DNA from: Burkholderiaceae bacterium
Lineage (GTDB): Bacteria; Pseudomonadota; Gammaproteobacteria; Burkholderiales; Burkholderiaceae_D
Assembly (NCBI GenBank): GCA_014379395.1
Contig: JACMLV010000777.1
Location: forward strand, 1-7,319
DNA: 7,319 nucleotides
Direction of reading: 5' to 3'
A model generated the notes under the pieces. That model ran no database searches and was not told the origin of the DNA. It saw nothing but the letters and a program-made list of their open reading frames with translations. Positions 1 through 6,180 of the stretch are shown in pieces. How positions within the stretch are numbered: position 1 is the first letter of the stretch; the number at the start of each line of letters is the position of its first letter. A program made the translations under genes and the position numbers.

Positions 1-1050
1 AGATACGAGAAAAAAACGGGAAAGAAGATCGATTTCTCGACTGCTTATTGGTCGCCGCCCCTGACCCCGAAAGCCGTCCATGAGATCGAGACAAGGCAGA
101 TCAATGACGCTGGCTTGCGAGCGATGGTTTCGCTAACTGACCATGACAGCATTGAAGCTAATCTCCAGGTCCACACACAGATGGATCCGTCTGCTGCACC
201 CATCTCTCTCGAATGGACGGTGCCTTTCGATTTCGGCTTCTTTCATGTAGGCGTGCACAACCTTCCGAAGGACCGGGCGATCGAGATCACGAAGGCTCTT
301 TTAGATGTCACCTTCATTAATGAGAACCATACCGATGCGAAGTTGACCGAGGCCTTCGCGATGCTGAACGATCTTCCCGGTGTTCTTGTTATTCTGAATC
401 ATCCGCTTTGGGATATTGAGATCGTGGGTAAGGAACGCCATCAGATCCTTTTGAAGGATTTTATGAAGAAACATGGACGCTGGATCCATGCGTTCGAGAT
501 AAATGGCTTCAGAACATGGTCGGAAAATAAGGCCGTGATCGAGATGGCCGAAGCATTGGGGATACCTATCGCGACAGGAGGCGACCGTCACGGTTGCAAA
601 CCGAATACAGTAATCAATCTGACGAACGCAGATACATTCGAGGAATTTGTTCAAGAGATCCGTGTCGAGAAACGAAGCCAGGTCGTGTTGATGCCGCAAT
701 ACGAACATCCGCTCCACTCGCGCCAGCTTCATTCGTTCTCGGAGATCCTGACGCATTATCCCGAATTCGACATGGGTAGGCAGCGATGGTTCGATCGCGT
801 CTTTTTTGATAGCGGAGACGGTCAGGGCGTCCGGAACCTCGCGTCTCACGGTTGGGAGCGTGGTGGTCCGACTTGGCTTCGTATCGCTGTCTGGACTCTT
901 GGATTCTTTGGCAGTCCTGCGATGCGGCCTATTTTCCGAGCGGCAAGAAAGAAACACGATCGTGTACCGCGCGATGCCTCGAAAACGGATTTCGAGATCC
1001 CTGATCTGGAAGAGATTACGGTGCCGATTCCTCAGGAAAGCGCCTCATAA
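1..1050 (+). CDS. PHP-domain metal-dependent phosphoesterase-like protein, 5' end outside window
   Basis: The frame is open from base 1 without a stop. Residues before the TTG at 115 (for example WSPPLTPKAVHEIE just upstream) read smoothly into the conserved block, so the gene enters from the left and the TTG/ATG near 115-124 are internal. About 349 residues are visible. Motifs typical of the PHP superfamily (histidinol phosphatase / DNA polymerase III PHP domain) are SLTDHD (Asp-His-Asp at bases 139-147), LNHPLWD (around 394-414) and GGDRHG (around 577-594), which supply His and Asp metal ligands. The first HxH motif would lie upstream of the window. The tail after about base 900 has a hydrophobic patch and then a charged, proline-rich end. 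The substrate is unknown. The gene is followed by a terminator and then a glycosyltransferase start, suggesting cell-surface or phospholipid chemistry, but this is inference. Base composition is clearly lower in GC than the region beyond 1360. Confidence 0.8.
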   Translation, partial: RYEKKTGKKIDFSTAYWSPPLTPKAVHEIETRQINDAGLRAMVSLTDHDSIEANLQVHTQMDPSAAPISLEWTVPFDFGFFHVGVHNLPKDRAIEITKALLDVTFINENHTDAKLTEAFAMLNDLPGVLVILNHPLWDIEIVGKERHQILLKDFMKKHGRWIHAFEINGFRTWSENKAVIEMAEALGIPIATGGDRHGCKPNTVINLTNADTFEEFVQEIRVEKRSQVVLMPQYEHPLHSRQLHSFSEILTHYPEFDMGRQRWFDRVFFDSGDGQGVRNLASHGWERGGPTWLRIAVWTLGFFGSPAMRPIFRAARKKHDRVPRDASKTDFEIPDLEEITVPIPQESAS

Positions 1051-1077
1051 GAGAATTTAGAACTTGAAAGAATGTGC

Positions 1078-1102
1078 GGCGGGACTATTCCCGCCATTTT
1101 TT
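1078..1102 (+). terminator. Rho-independent terminator after the PHP gene
   Basis: A perfect 7-bp stem GGCGGGA (1078-1084) / TCCCGCC (1089-1095) with loop CTAT is followed at once after one A by six T (1097-1102). It begins 28 bases after the stop codon at 1048-1050. It separates the PHP gene from the next gene, so the glycosyltransferase is either read through or has its own promoter. Confidence 0.85.
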
Positions 1103-1119
1103 AGTTACAGGTTAATTTT

Positions 1120-1425
1120 GTGGAAGATTCTATCCGCGTCGCGTATTTTCCCGACTCATTTCTCGAAGTGAACGGGGTTGCGATGACCAGCAATAGACTG
1201 ATCTCATTCGTTAAAAAGCGAGAGCTGCCATTCATTAACGTCCACGCCGGGAAGACCACCGCCGTTGTTCAGGAAGGCAATTTCACTTCGTTATCACTGA
1301 AACGCTCGCCCGCTTCCTTCGAGATGGATGAGGGGCTCCGCTATGATCCCTTCTTTCAGCGGCGCGCGCGCCTTGCGTCGGCCATGCCGGCCGGCCGGCT
1401 GCCGGGCGCCGACACCAGCAGGTAG
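1120..1425 (+). CDS. Glycosyltransferase (family 4 type) N-terminus, cut by the sequence junction
   Basis: The GTG start at 1120 is preceded by a weak ACAGG (1107-1111), and an in-frame TAG lies at 1102-1104. The first about 80 residues begin with IRVAYFPDSFLEVNGVAMTS, the Rossmann-like nucleotide-sugar transferase start with the 'D-x-F-x-E-VNGVA' acceptor-side loop seen in GT-B family-4 enzymes. PFINVHAGK and SFEMDEGLRYDPFFQRR follow. A complete member is usually 350-450 residues. Here the authentic sequence stops near base 1360. The formal frame runs on to a stop at 1423-1425, but its last 20 or so residues are simply the antisense of the substrate-binding protein gene, in a different base composition. 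Treat it as a 3'-truncated gene. The sugar donor and acceptor cannot be predicted from this fragment. Confidence 0.7.
   Translation: MEDSIRVAYFPDSFLEVNGVAMTSNRLISFVKKRELPFINVHAGKTTAVVQEGNFTSLSLKRSPASFEMDEGLRYDPFFQRRARLASAMPAGRLPGADTSR
1356..1372. other. Junction between two DNAs of different composition
   Basis: To the left the sequence has about 50% GC and encodes a glycosyltransferase up to YDPFFQRR. To the right it has about two-thirds GC and, on the other strand, encodes a substrate-binding protein up to ADARRAR. Both frames stop resembling their families within this interval, so the breakpoint lies somewhere in the GC-rich run 1359-1372. No inverted repeats, transposase, integrase or tRNA accompany it. 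Confidence 0.75.
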
Positions 1426-1793
1426 CCGACGCCAAGATAAGGCCGCGTACCCGCCAGCTGGCGTTGCCGCAACTCGCCCGCCATTTCCGTCCCCGCCGGA
1501 ATGCCGGCGAAGACATCGCACTTCCCGCTTTGGATCGACTCCTTCAAGGCCTTGCCAAAGCCGCCGCGCGCCGGCACCTGCACCCAGACGATGCGCAGCG
1601 TCCGGCCCAGTTTTTGCGCGATCAACTGCGCCGCTTCGACATCGATCCCGGCCGGCTCCGCGGCCAGGCGGGAAAACGGCGGATTGTCCTCGATCAGGCA
1701 CGCGCTCAGCCCGCGCCCCGCGCCGTCCTGGGCGGCGGCCGACGCCATCAGCCAAGCACCGCAGCATAAAAATGCCGTTTTTTTCATATTCAT
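1356..1793 (-). CDS. Quinoprotein-associated periplasmic substrate-binding protein, C-terminal half lost at the junction
   Basis: The start is ATG at 1793-1791 because GGAGGT (1801-1806 on the complement) sits 7 bases upstream. An in-frame ATG at 1811 precedes that site and is less likely. The product begins with a signal peptide (MNMKK, hydrophobic stretch, likely cleavage after MASAAA near residue 21). It continues as a type-2 periplasmic binding fold: ACLIEDNPPFS (31-41), GIDVEAAQLIAQKLGR (49-64), ALKESIQSGKCDVFAGIP (82-99) and a second-strand segment RPYLGVGYLLVS (117-128). This resembles the family found beside PQQ methanol/ethanol dehydrogenases (MoxJ/XoxJ-like; TIGR03871-type), which help mature or partner the dehydrogenase. 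Its position 82 bases downstream of the dehydrogenase gene, on the same strand, supports that role. Only 145 residues remain, about half the usual length. The final stop at 1358-1356 belongs to the foreign left-hand DNA. Confidence 0.7.
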   Translation of the reverse strand: MNMKKTAFLCCGAWLMASAAAQDGAGRGLSACLIEDNPPFSRLAAEPAGIDVEAAQLIAQKLGRTLRIVWVQVPARGGFGKALKESIQSGKCDVFAGIPAGTEMAGELRQRQLAGTRPYLGVGYLLVSAPGSRPAGMADARRARR

Positions 1794-1816
1794 TGGAATT
1801 ACCTCCGGCAATGCCC

Positions 1817-1851
1817 GACGGGGCGGCGACGCCTGCGCGGCGCGCCCCGTC
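1817..1851 (-). repeat. Inverted repeat between dehydrogenase and binding-protein genes
   Basis: A perfect 9-bp dyad GACGGGGCG (1817-1825) / CGCCCCGTC (1843-1851) has a GC-rich 17-base loop that can itself pair partly. It lies between the dehydrogenase stop and the Shine-Dalgarno of the binding-protein gene. No T run follows on the minus strand, so it is unlikely to be a full terminator. An mRNA-stabilising or partial attenuation hairpin that lowers expression of the second gene is a reasonable inference. Confidence 0.5.
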
Positions 1852-1875
1852 GAGTCACAAATTAAGTCGCAAGTT

Positions 1876-3642
1876 TTAATCGGGCAAGCCGAAGACCATC
1901 ATCCCGCCGCCGCGGTTCTGGTGCTTGAACAGTTCGTCATACACCAGCGGCCACAGGCTGCCGCCGCCGGGGCCGTAGACGATCGCCACATACTGCTTGC
2001 CGCCGGCGGTGAAGGTGGTCGGATTGCCGTGGATGCCGGTGCCGACGTTGAAGCGCCACAGGGTCTCGCCGGTGTCGTCCGTCATCGAACTGAAGTAGCC
2101 CTCGGCGTCGCCGGAAAACACCAGCCCGCCCGCCGTGGCCAGCAGCCCGCTGGTGGCCGGCGTGCTTTGCGGCCGGCTCCAGACCAACTCGCCGCTGGTG
2201 GCGTTGAAGGCCTTCACCCCGCCGGTGTACGAATTGGCCTTCAACACCTTCGAGGAAAGGAACCATTCGCCGCGCTTCCATTCCTGCTTCTTGGCCTGGA
2301 TATCCATCGAGCCGTCGATGAAGGGCACGTAGACCAGCTTGGTCTGCGGACTGTAGGCGGCCGGATGCCATTCCTTGCCGCCGTCGAGCACCGGCGCGAT
2401 GTCGGTGACGACCTTGTCGTAACGCGGCACCTTGTCCGGGTTGACGATCGGCCGGCAGTTCGGGCCGAAGCCGGTGACCCAGTTGACGCGCCCCAGCGGC
2501 ACCACCCAGTTGCATTTGCCGCTGTTGCGGTCGATCGAATACAGGTGGCCGTTGCGGTCGCCATGCAACCACACCTTGCGGCCCTTCTCGTCGTCGACCA
2601 GGATCACCTCGTTGTTGCCGTCGTAGTCCCAGGAATCGTTCGGCGTGTACTGGAAATGGAACTTGAGCTTGCCGGTGTCGGCGTCCAGCGCCAGTGTCGA
2701 ATTGCTGTAGAGATTGTCGCCCAGGCGCACGGCCGGGTCGAAGTCCGGCGTCGGGTTGCCGGCGCCCCACAGCACCGTGTTGGTCTTGGCGTCGTAGGTG
2801 CCGGTCAGCCAGGCCGACACGCCGCCGGTCTTCCAGGAGTCGCTGGCCCAGGTCTTGGCGGCCGGATCGTTGGCGTCGGTCGGCCGCGTGCGCGTTTCCC
2901 AGACGACTTTGCCGGTGTCGGCGTCGAGCGCGGTGATCCTGCCGACGTTGCCGCCGACATCGCCGCCGGAGTTGCCGACGATCACCTTCCCCTTCGCCAC
3001 CAGCGGCATCGAGGTATAGATCTCCCCCGACTTGTAATCGGCCAGCTTGACTTCCCATTCGACCTTGCCGGTGGTGTTGTTGAGCGCCACGACATAGCCG
3101 TCCAGGGTGGCCAGATACACCTTGTCCTTGAAGACGGCGACGCCGCGGTTGACCGCCTCGCAGCACAGCCGCGGCCCGAGGTCGCCCGGCAGCGAGCGCT
3201 CGTATTTCCACAGCATGCGGCCGGTCGTGCCGTCGAGCGAAAACACCTTGTTCTGGCTGGCCGTGACGTAGATGCGGCCGTTGACCACCGTGGTCTGGCT
3301 ATCCTGCGCGTCGTTCACGCCGAACGAGAGGTTCCATTTCGGCACCAGCTTCTTCACATTCTCCTTGGTGATCTGGGTCAGCTGGCTAAAGCGCGTGCCC
3401 TGATAGTCCTTGCCGTAGTGCAGCCAGTTATTGGCATCCTTGCCGGCGTTGAGCAGCATGTCCTCGCTGACATAGTTCGGCCGCCATTTGAAACCGGCCT
3501 CCAGCACATCGACGCCCAAGGGCGGCTCCGCGTCGGCCGCATGGGCCGACAGGCAAACGCCGGCCATGGCGAGACCTATGGCGAGACCCGGGGCGAAATA
3601 CGGCCGGGATGCTTTCCGGCCTAATTGATTGTTTTGCTTCAT
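1876..3642 (-). CDS. PQQ-dependent alcohol dehydrogenase, methanol/ethanol family, lanthanide-type signature
   Basis: A periplasmic quinoprotein of 588 residues that oxidises alcohols and passes electrons to a cytochrome c. The start at 3642 is set by GGAGG (3650-3654, complement) 7 bases upstream. A signal peptide runs to about residue 35 (LSAHA, then ADAEPP). Beta-propeller repeats follow, with recurrent A-x-D-A-D-T-G-K docking motifs near 240 and 320. The vicinal disulfide pair is Cys160-Cys161 (PRLCCEAVNRG). The catalytic Asp339 lies in SWDYDG, and Asp341 two residues later is the extra acid that marks lanthanide-dependent XoxF/ExaF/PedH enzymes (calcium MxaF has Ala there). Asn296 in WGAGNP is a likely metal ligand. 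At the usual metal-ligand Glu in SGGEFG this protein has Asp228 (SGGDVGGNVG). There is no CxxCH haem motif, so it is not a quinohaemoprotein and needs a separate cytochrome. It looks closer to ExaF/PedH-like enzymes than to true methanol dehydrogenases, though this was not tested. It is divergent from the E1 operon and followed by a MoxJ-like gene. Confidence 0.93.
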   Translation of the reverse strand: MKQNNQLGRKASRPYFAPGLAIGLAMAGVCLSAHAADAEPPLGVDVLEAGFKWRPNYVSEDMLLNAGKDANNWLHYGKDYQGTRFSQLTQITKENVKKLVPKWNLSFGVNDAQDSQTTVVNGRIYVTASQNKVFSLDGTTGRMLWKYERSLPGDLGPRLCCEAVNRGVAVFKDKVYLATLDGYVVALNNTTGKVEWEVKLADYKSGEIYTSMPLVAKGKVIVGNSGGDVGGNVGRITALDADTGKVVWETRTRPTDANDPAAKTWASDSWKTGGVSAWLTGTYDAKTNTVLWGAGNPTPDFDPAVRLGDNLYSNSTLALDADTGKLKFHFQYTPNDSWDYDGNNEVILVDDEKGRKVWLHGDRNGHLYSIDRNSGKCNWVVPLGRVNWVTGFGPNCRPIVNPDKVPRYDKVVTDIAPVLDGGKEWHPAAYSPQTKLVYVPFIDGSMDIQAKKQEWKRGEWFLSSKVLKANSYTGGVKAFNATSGELVWSRPQSTPATSGLLATAGGLVFSGDAEGYFSSMTDDTGETLWRFNVGTGIHGNPTTFTAGGKQYVAIVYGPGGGSLWPLVYDELFKHQNRGGGMMVFGLPD

Positions 3643-3682
3643 CTCCAAACCTCCAACCTGTTTTTTATAAGGCGCGCGAACT

Positions 3683-3706
3683 GCCGAATTCAGCGATGAA
3701 TTCGGC
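3683..3706 (-). repeat. Inverted repeat in the dehydrogenase leader
   Basis: A perfect 9-bp dyad GCCGAATTC (3683-3691) / GAATTCGGC (3698-3706) with spacer AGCGAT lies about 40 bases before the dehydrogenase start. It falls inside the predicted 5' untranslated region (from near 3771). It could be an operator or an mRNA hairpin. No T run follows, so a terminator is not supported. Confidence 0.55.
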
Positions 3707-3781
3707 GCTTCGACGCGGCGGACCCGATCTGGCTTGTCACGCTTTTCCGTGAAAAATCCATTCGGGCCGCAGCGGCGGTTT

Positions 3782-3798
3782 CGCAATATGCATGCCAA
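3782..3798 (-). promoter_or_regulatory. Candidate sigma-54 (-24/-12) promoter for the PQQ dehydrogenase
   Basis: Read on the minus strand this is TTGGCATGCATATTGCG, against the consensus YTGGCACGRNNNTTGCW. It has GG (3796-3795) and GC (3784-3783) separated by exactly 10 bases and an intact TTGC. Mismatches are the C after TGGCA, the R position and the last base. Transcription would begin near 3771, giving a leader of about 130 bases with the inverted repeat at 3683-3706. It was found by eye, so chance matching cannot be excluded, but the strict spacing and the matching element on the other strand raise confidence. Confidence 0.6.
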
Positions 3799-3874
3799 TC
3801 GAAAATCGACCGGCCGGCGGCGGCGCCGCGCAGCGAGGACGCCGACCACGGCCCGGTCCGCCGTGTCTCCCACC

Positions 3875-3894
3875 TGTCGCCGCGCCATGCGACA
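3875..3894. promoter_or_regulatory. Candidate shared upstream activator site (TGTCGC-N8-GCGACA dyad)
   Basis: A perfect 6-bp inverted repeat TGTCGC (3875-3880) / GCGACA (3889-3894) has an 8-base spacer. Its centre is about 110-130 bases upstream of both predicted sigma-54 start sites (near 3771 on minus and 4013 on plus), a normal distance for an enhancer-binding protein of the NtrC/AcoR class. The symmetry of the dyad and its near-central place between the two promoters suggest one activator for both units. The identity of the protein is not known. Confidence 0.45.
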
Positions 3895-3922
3895 CCTGCC
3901 GCACACCCGCAACAGATGTCGG

Positions 3923-3936
3923 CGGCGCGCGCGCCG
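3923..3936. repeat. 14-bp alternating GC palindrome
   Basis: CGGCGCGCGCGCCG is self-complementary over 14 bases and lies between the dyad at 3875-3894 and the plus-strand promoter. It could be a binding site or only a product of high GC. Function is unassigned. Confidence 0.35.
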
Positions 3937-3985
3937 AATCGCCCCCGGAAAGCCGGTTTTTCAGCCGAATCGGCGCGCAAAACGC

Positions 3986-4002
3986 TTGGCACAGTTTTCG
4001 CT
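3986..4002 (+). promoter_or_regulatory. Candidate sigma-54 (-24/-12) promoter for the E1/E2 operon
   Basis: TTGGCACAGTTTTCGCT matches YTGGCACGRNNNTTGCW with GG (3988-3989) and GC (4000-4001) exactly 10 bases apart. TGGCAC is complete, and the only clear departures are an A for G after TGGCAC and TCGC for TTGC. Transcription would start near 4013, leaving a leader of about 77 bases before the ATG at 4090. Acetoin dehydrogenase operons are classically sigma-54 dependent, which fits the genes downstream. Confidence 0.7.
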
Positions 4003-4089
4003 GAAGTGATCGGCAAGGCTGCGAAGCACGATCCGCACTTTGACAGGCACAACGCCTAACCAAAAAAATTGACGAAGGAGACTGGCACT

Positions 4090-5100
4090 ATGAAACCGAC
4101 ATCTGAACAGCTGTTGTGGATGTATGAAAAGATGGTTGAAATCCGGGAATACGAGGAGACCATGTCCAAGGTCTACCTGGAGGGCAAGCTGCCGCCGAAG
4201 ATCCAGAAGGGCCTGGCCTTCGACATCGGCGCCGGCCCGGTGCCGGGCGAGATGCACCTGGCCGCCGGACAGGAACCGGTCGCCGTCGGCGTCTGCGCCC
4301 ACCTGACCGCCGACGACAGCGTGGTCGGCGCGCACCGCTCGCACCACTTCGCCATCGCCAAGGGCGTGCCGCTCAATGAAATGACGGCCGAACTGTTCGG
4401 CAAGGCGACCGGGCTCGGACGCGGCAAGGGCGGCCACATGCACCTGTTCCATCCGGCCACCAAATTCTCCTGCAGCGGCATCGTCGGCGCCAGCGGGCCG
4501 CAAGCCTGCGGCGCCGCGCTGGCCGCGCGCAAGCTGGGCAAGGACTGGGTCGCGATCGCCTTCTTCGGCGAGGGCGCCGCCAACCAGGGCGCCTTCCACG
4601 AGGCGCTCAACCTGGCCGCCGTCTGGAAGCTGCCGGTGCTGTTCATCTGCGAGGACAACAAATACGGCATCTCGGTCGAAAAATCGGTCTCCACCTCGGT
4701 CGCCTCGAACGCGGTGCGCGCCGCCGGCTACGGCATCCCCGGCGTGCTGGTCGAGCAAAACGATCCGGTGCAGGTGTTCGAGGCGGCCGGAGCGGCGATC
4801 GCGCGCGCCCGCCGCGGCGAAGGCCCGACCCTGATCGAAGTCAAGACCGACCGCTACTTCGGCCACTTCCAGGGCGACCCGGAAAGCTACCGCCCGAAGG
4901 ACGAGGCGCAGACCCTGCGCAAGCACGACCCGATCGACGCGCTCGGCGCACAGCTGCGCGAGGCGGGCCTGCTGGACGCGGACGCCGAGCGCGCCATGCG
5001 CCAAGCCGTCAGCGCGCGCATCGAGGCGGCCTACGCGTTCGGCCGCAGCAGCCCCTATCCGGCCCCGGAAGAGGCGCTGCAACACGTATTCGCCGACTAA
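4090..5100 (+). CDS. Thiamine-diphosphate dehydrogenase E1 alpha subunit (acetoin / 2-oxo acid dehydrogenase type)
   Basis: The alpha half of an alpha2-beta2 E1 that decarboxylates a 2-oxo acid or cleaves an acyloin such as acetoin on thiamine diphosphate, then passes the acyl group to lipoyl-E2. The start is ATG 4090: AAGGAG (4075-4080) lies 9 bases upstream, and the in-frame TTG at 4069 precedes that site. It has 336 residues, normal for the family. The TPP/Mg motif runs from GEGAANQG (160-167) to ICEDN (186-190). RGKGGHMH (111-118) is the conserved loop. RYFGHFQGDPESYR (255-268) matches AcoA-like proteins (HFEGD..TYR) and favours acyloin over pyruvate as substrate. Residues about 36-52 (PKIQKGLAFDIGAGPVP) form an insertion before GEMHLAAGQE that most E1 alpha chains lack. 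It is first in an operon with E1 beta 27 bases downstream. The exact substrate cannot be fixed from sequence alone. Confidence 0.9.
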   Translation: MKPTSEQLLWMYEKMVEIREYEETMSKVYLEGKLPPKIQKGLAFDIGAGPVPGEMHLAAGQEPVAVGVCAHLTADDSVVGAHRSHHFAIAKGVPLNEMTAELFGKATGLGRGKGGHMHLFHPATKFSCSGIVGASGPQACGAALAARKLGKDWVAIAFFGEGAANQGAFHEALNLAAVWKLPVLFICEDNKYGISVEKSVSTSVASNAVRAAGYGIPGVLVEQNDPVQVFEAAGAAIARARRGEGPTLIEVKTDRYFGHFQGDPESYRPKDEAQTLRKHDPIDALGAQLREAGLLDADAERAMRQAVSARIEAAYAFGRSSPYPAPEEALQHVFAD

Positions 5101-5127
5101 TCCACCCAAAAACAACAGGAGACCAAC

Positions 5128-6180
5128 ATGCAAACGAGCAGCACAACCCGCACGCTGACGATGGCGCAAGCCATTTCGGAGGCGATCGGCCAGGAGATGG
5201 AGAGCGACGCGTCCGTGTTCGTGATGGGCGAGGACATCGGCAAGTACGGCGGCATCTTCAGCGCCACCACCGGCCTGCTCGAGCGCTTCGGCGCCGAGCG
5301 CATCATGGAAACGCCGATCTCGGAGACCGCCTTCATGGGCGCCGCGCTGGGCGCCGCCGCCGAGGGCCTGCGCCCGATCGCCGAACTGATGTTCGTCGAC
5401 TTCTTCGGCGTGTGCTTCGACCAGATCTACAACCACATGGCAAAGAACGGCTACATGTCGGGCGGCGCGGTCAAGATGCCGCTGGTGATCACCACCGGCA
5501 TCGGCGGCGGCTACAACGACGCCGCCCAGCACTCGCAATGCCTGTACGCCAGCTTCGCCCACATGCCGGGCCTGAAGGTGGTGGTGCCGTCCAACGCCTA
5601 CGACGCCAAGGGCCTGATGATCCAGGCCATCCGCGACAACAACCCGGTCGTGTTCTGCTACCACAAGGGCATCATGGGCCTGTCCTGGATGTCGTATTTC
5701 GAGGGCAGCACCAACGCCGTGCCGGAGGAGTCGTACGCGATCCCGTTCGGCGTGGCGCGCGTGGCGCGCGAAGGCAGCGACGTCACCATCGTGACGCTGA
5801 GCCAGATGGTGCAAAAGTCGCTGCTGGCGGCCGAGCAGCTCGCCGCCGAGGGCATCTCGGTCGAGGTGATCGACCTGCGCACGCTGGTGCCGCTCGACCG
5901 CGACGGCGTGCTGCGCTCGGTCGCCAAGACCGGCCGCCTGCTCGTCGCCGACGAGGACTATTTATCGTTCGGCCTGTCGGGCGAAATCGCCGCCATCGTC
6001 GCCGAGCGGCTCGACACGCTGGCGATGCGCGCGCCGGTGCGGCGCCTGGCGGTGCCGGACGTGCCGATCCCGTTCAGCCGCCCGCTCGAACAATTCGTCA
6101 TTCCGCAAGTCGAGAACATCGCCGCGCAGGTGCGCGCGCTGATGCACACCCCCATCCACACACAAGGAGCATTCGCATGA
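5128..6180 (+). CDS. Thiamine-diphosphate dehydrogenase E1 beta subunit (transketolase-like)
   Basis: The beta half of the E1 heterotetramer. It provides the glutamate that activates thiamine diphosphate and forms the active site with E1 alpha. It has 350 residues. AGGAG (5117-5121) is placed 6 bases before the ATG. Visible motifs are GEDIGKYGG (34-42), METPISE (60-66; Glu66 corresponds to the cofactor-activating Glu), QHSQ with His135 (proton-relay His position), DLRTLVPLD in the C-terminal transketolase domain, and VPDVPIPFSRPLEQFVIP near the end, which is the usual beta-subunit signature for binding E2. Nothing appears broken or inserted. Its stop overlaps the next start as ATGA (6177-6180), indicating translational coupling with the lipoyl protein. 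Together with E1 alpha it makes a complete E1. Confidence 0.92.
   Translation: MQTSSTTRTLTMAQAISEAIGQEMESDASVFVMGEDIGKYGGIFSATTGLLERFGAERIMETPISETAFMGAALGAAAEGLRPIAELMFVDFFGVCFDQIYNHMAKNGYMSGGAVKMPLVITTGIGGGYNDAAQHSQCLYASFAHMPGLKVVVPSNAYDAKGLMIQAIRDNNPVVFCYHKGIMGLSWMSYFEGSTNAVPEESYAIPFGVARVAREGSDVTIVTLSQMVQKSLLAAEQLAAEGISVEVIDLRTLVPLDRDGVLRSVAKTGRLLVADEDYLSFGLSGEIAAIVAERLDTLAMRAPVRRLAVPDVPIPFSRPLEQFVIPQVENIAAQVRALMHTPIHTQGAFA

Noticed and set aside
301..957. Minus-strand frame of 218 codons inside the PHP gene
   Set aside because: Antisense to conserved PHP motifs. No homology-like pattern or ribosome binding site.
1356..1425. C-terminal 20 or so residues of the glycosyltransferase frame as a real short protein end
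   Set aside because: They are translated from the antisense of the substrate-binding protein coding sequence past the composition break, so they are accidental.
1501..3624. Long plus-strand open frame (707 codons) across the PQQ dehydrogenase
   Set aside because: It is the antisense shadow of a well-recognised gene in GC-rich DNA. The product is low-complexity Ala/Arg/Val/Asp/His with no family motifs and no ribosome binding site.
3661..3671. TTTTTTATAAG run considered as a terminator or -10 box
   Set aside because: No GC-rich stem precedes the T run in the right orientation, and as a minus-strand TATAAA it would sit too close to the ribosome binding site to serve as the -10 of this gene.
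3643..3912. Upstream extension of the PQQ dehydrogenase frame to 3912
   Set aside because: The extra residues are Arg/Cys-rich and would precede a good signal peptide. The GGAGG at 3650-3654 fits the ATG at 3642, and the extension covers the predicted promoter.
4069..4089. TTG start for E1 alpha seven codons upstream of 4090
   Set aside because: AAGGAG (4075-4080) lies inside this extension and is spaced correctly for ATG 4090, so the TTG cannot use it.
3961..5814. Long minus-strand open frame (617 codons) over E1 alpha and E1 beta
   Set aside because: Antisense to two clear enzyme genes and both predicted promoter elements. The protein is Ala/Gly/His/Arg-rich shadow sequence.
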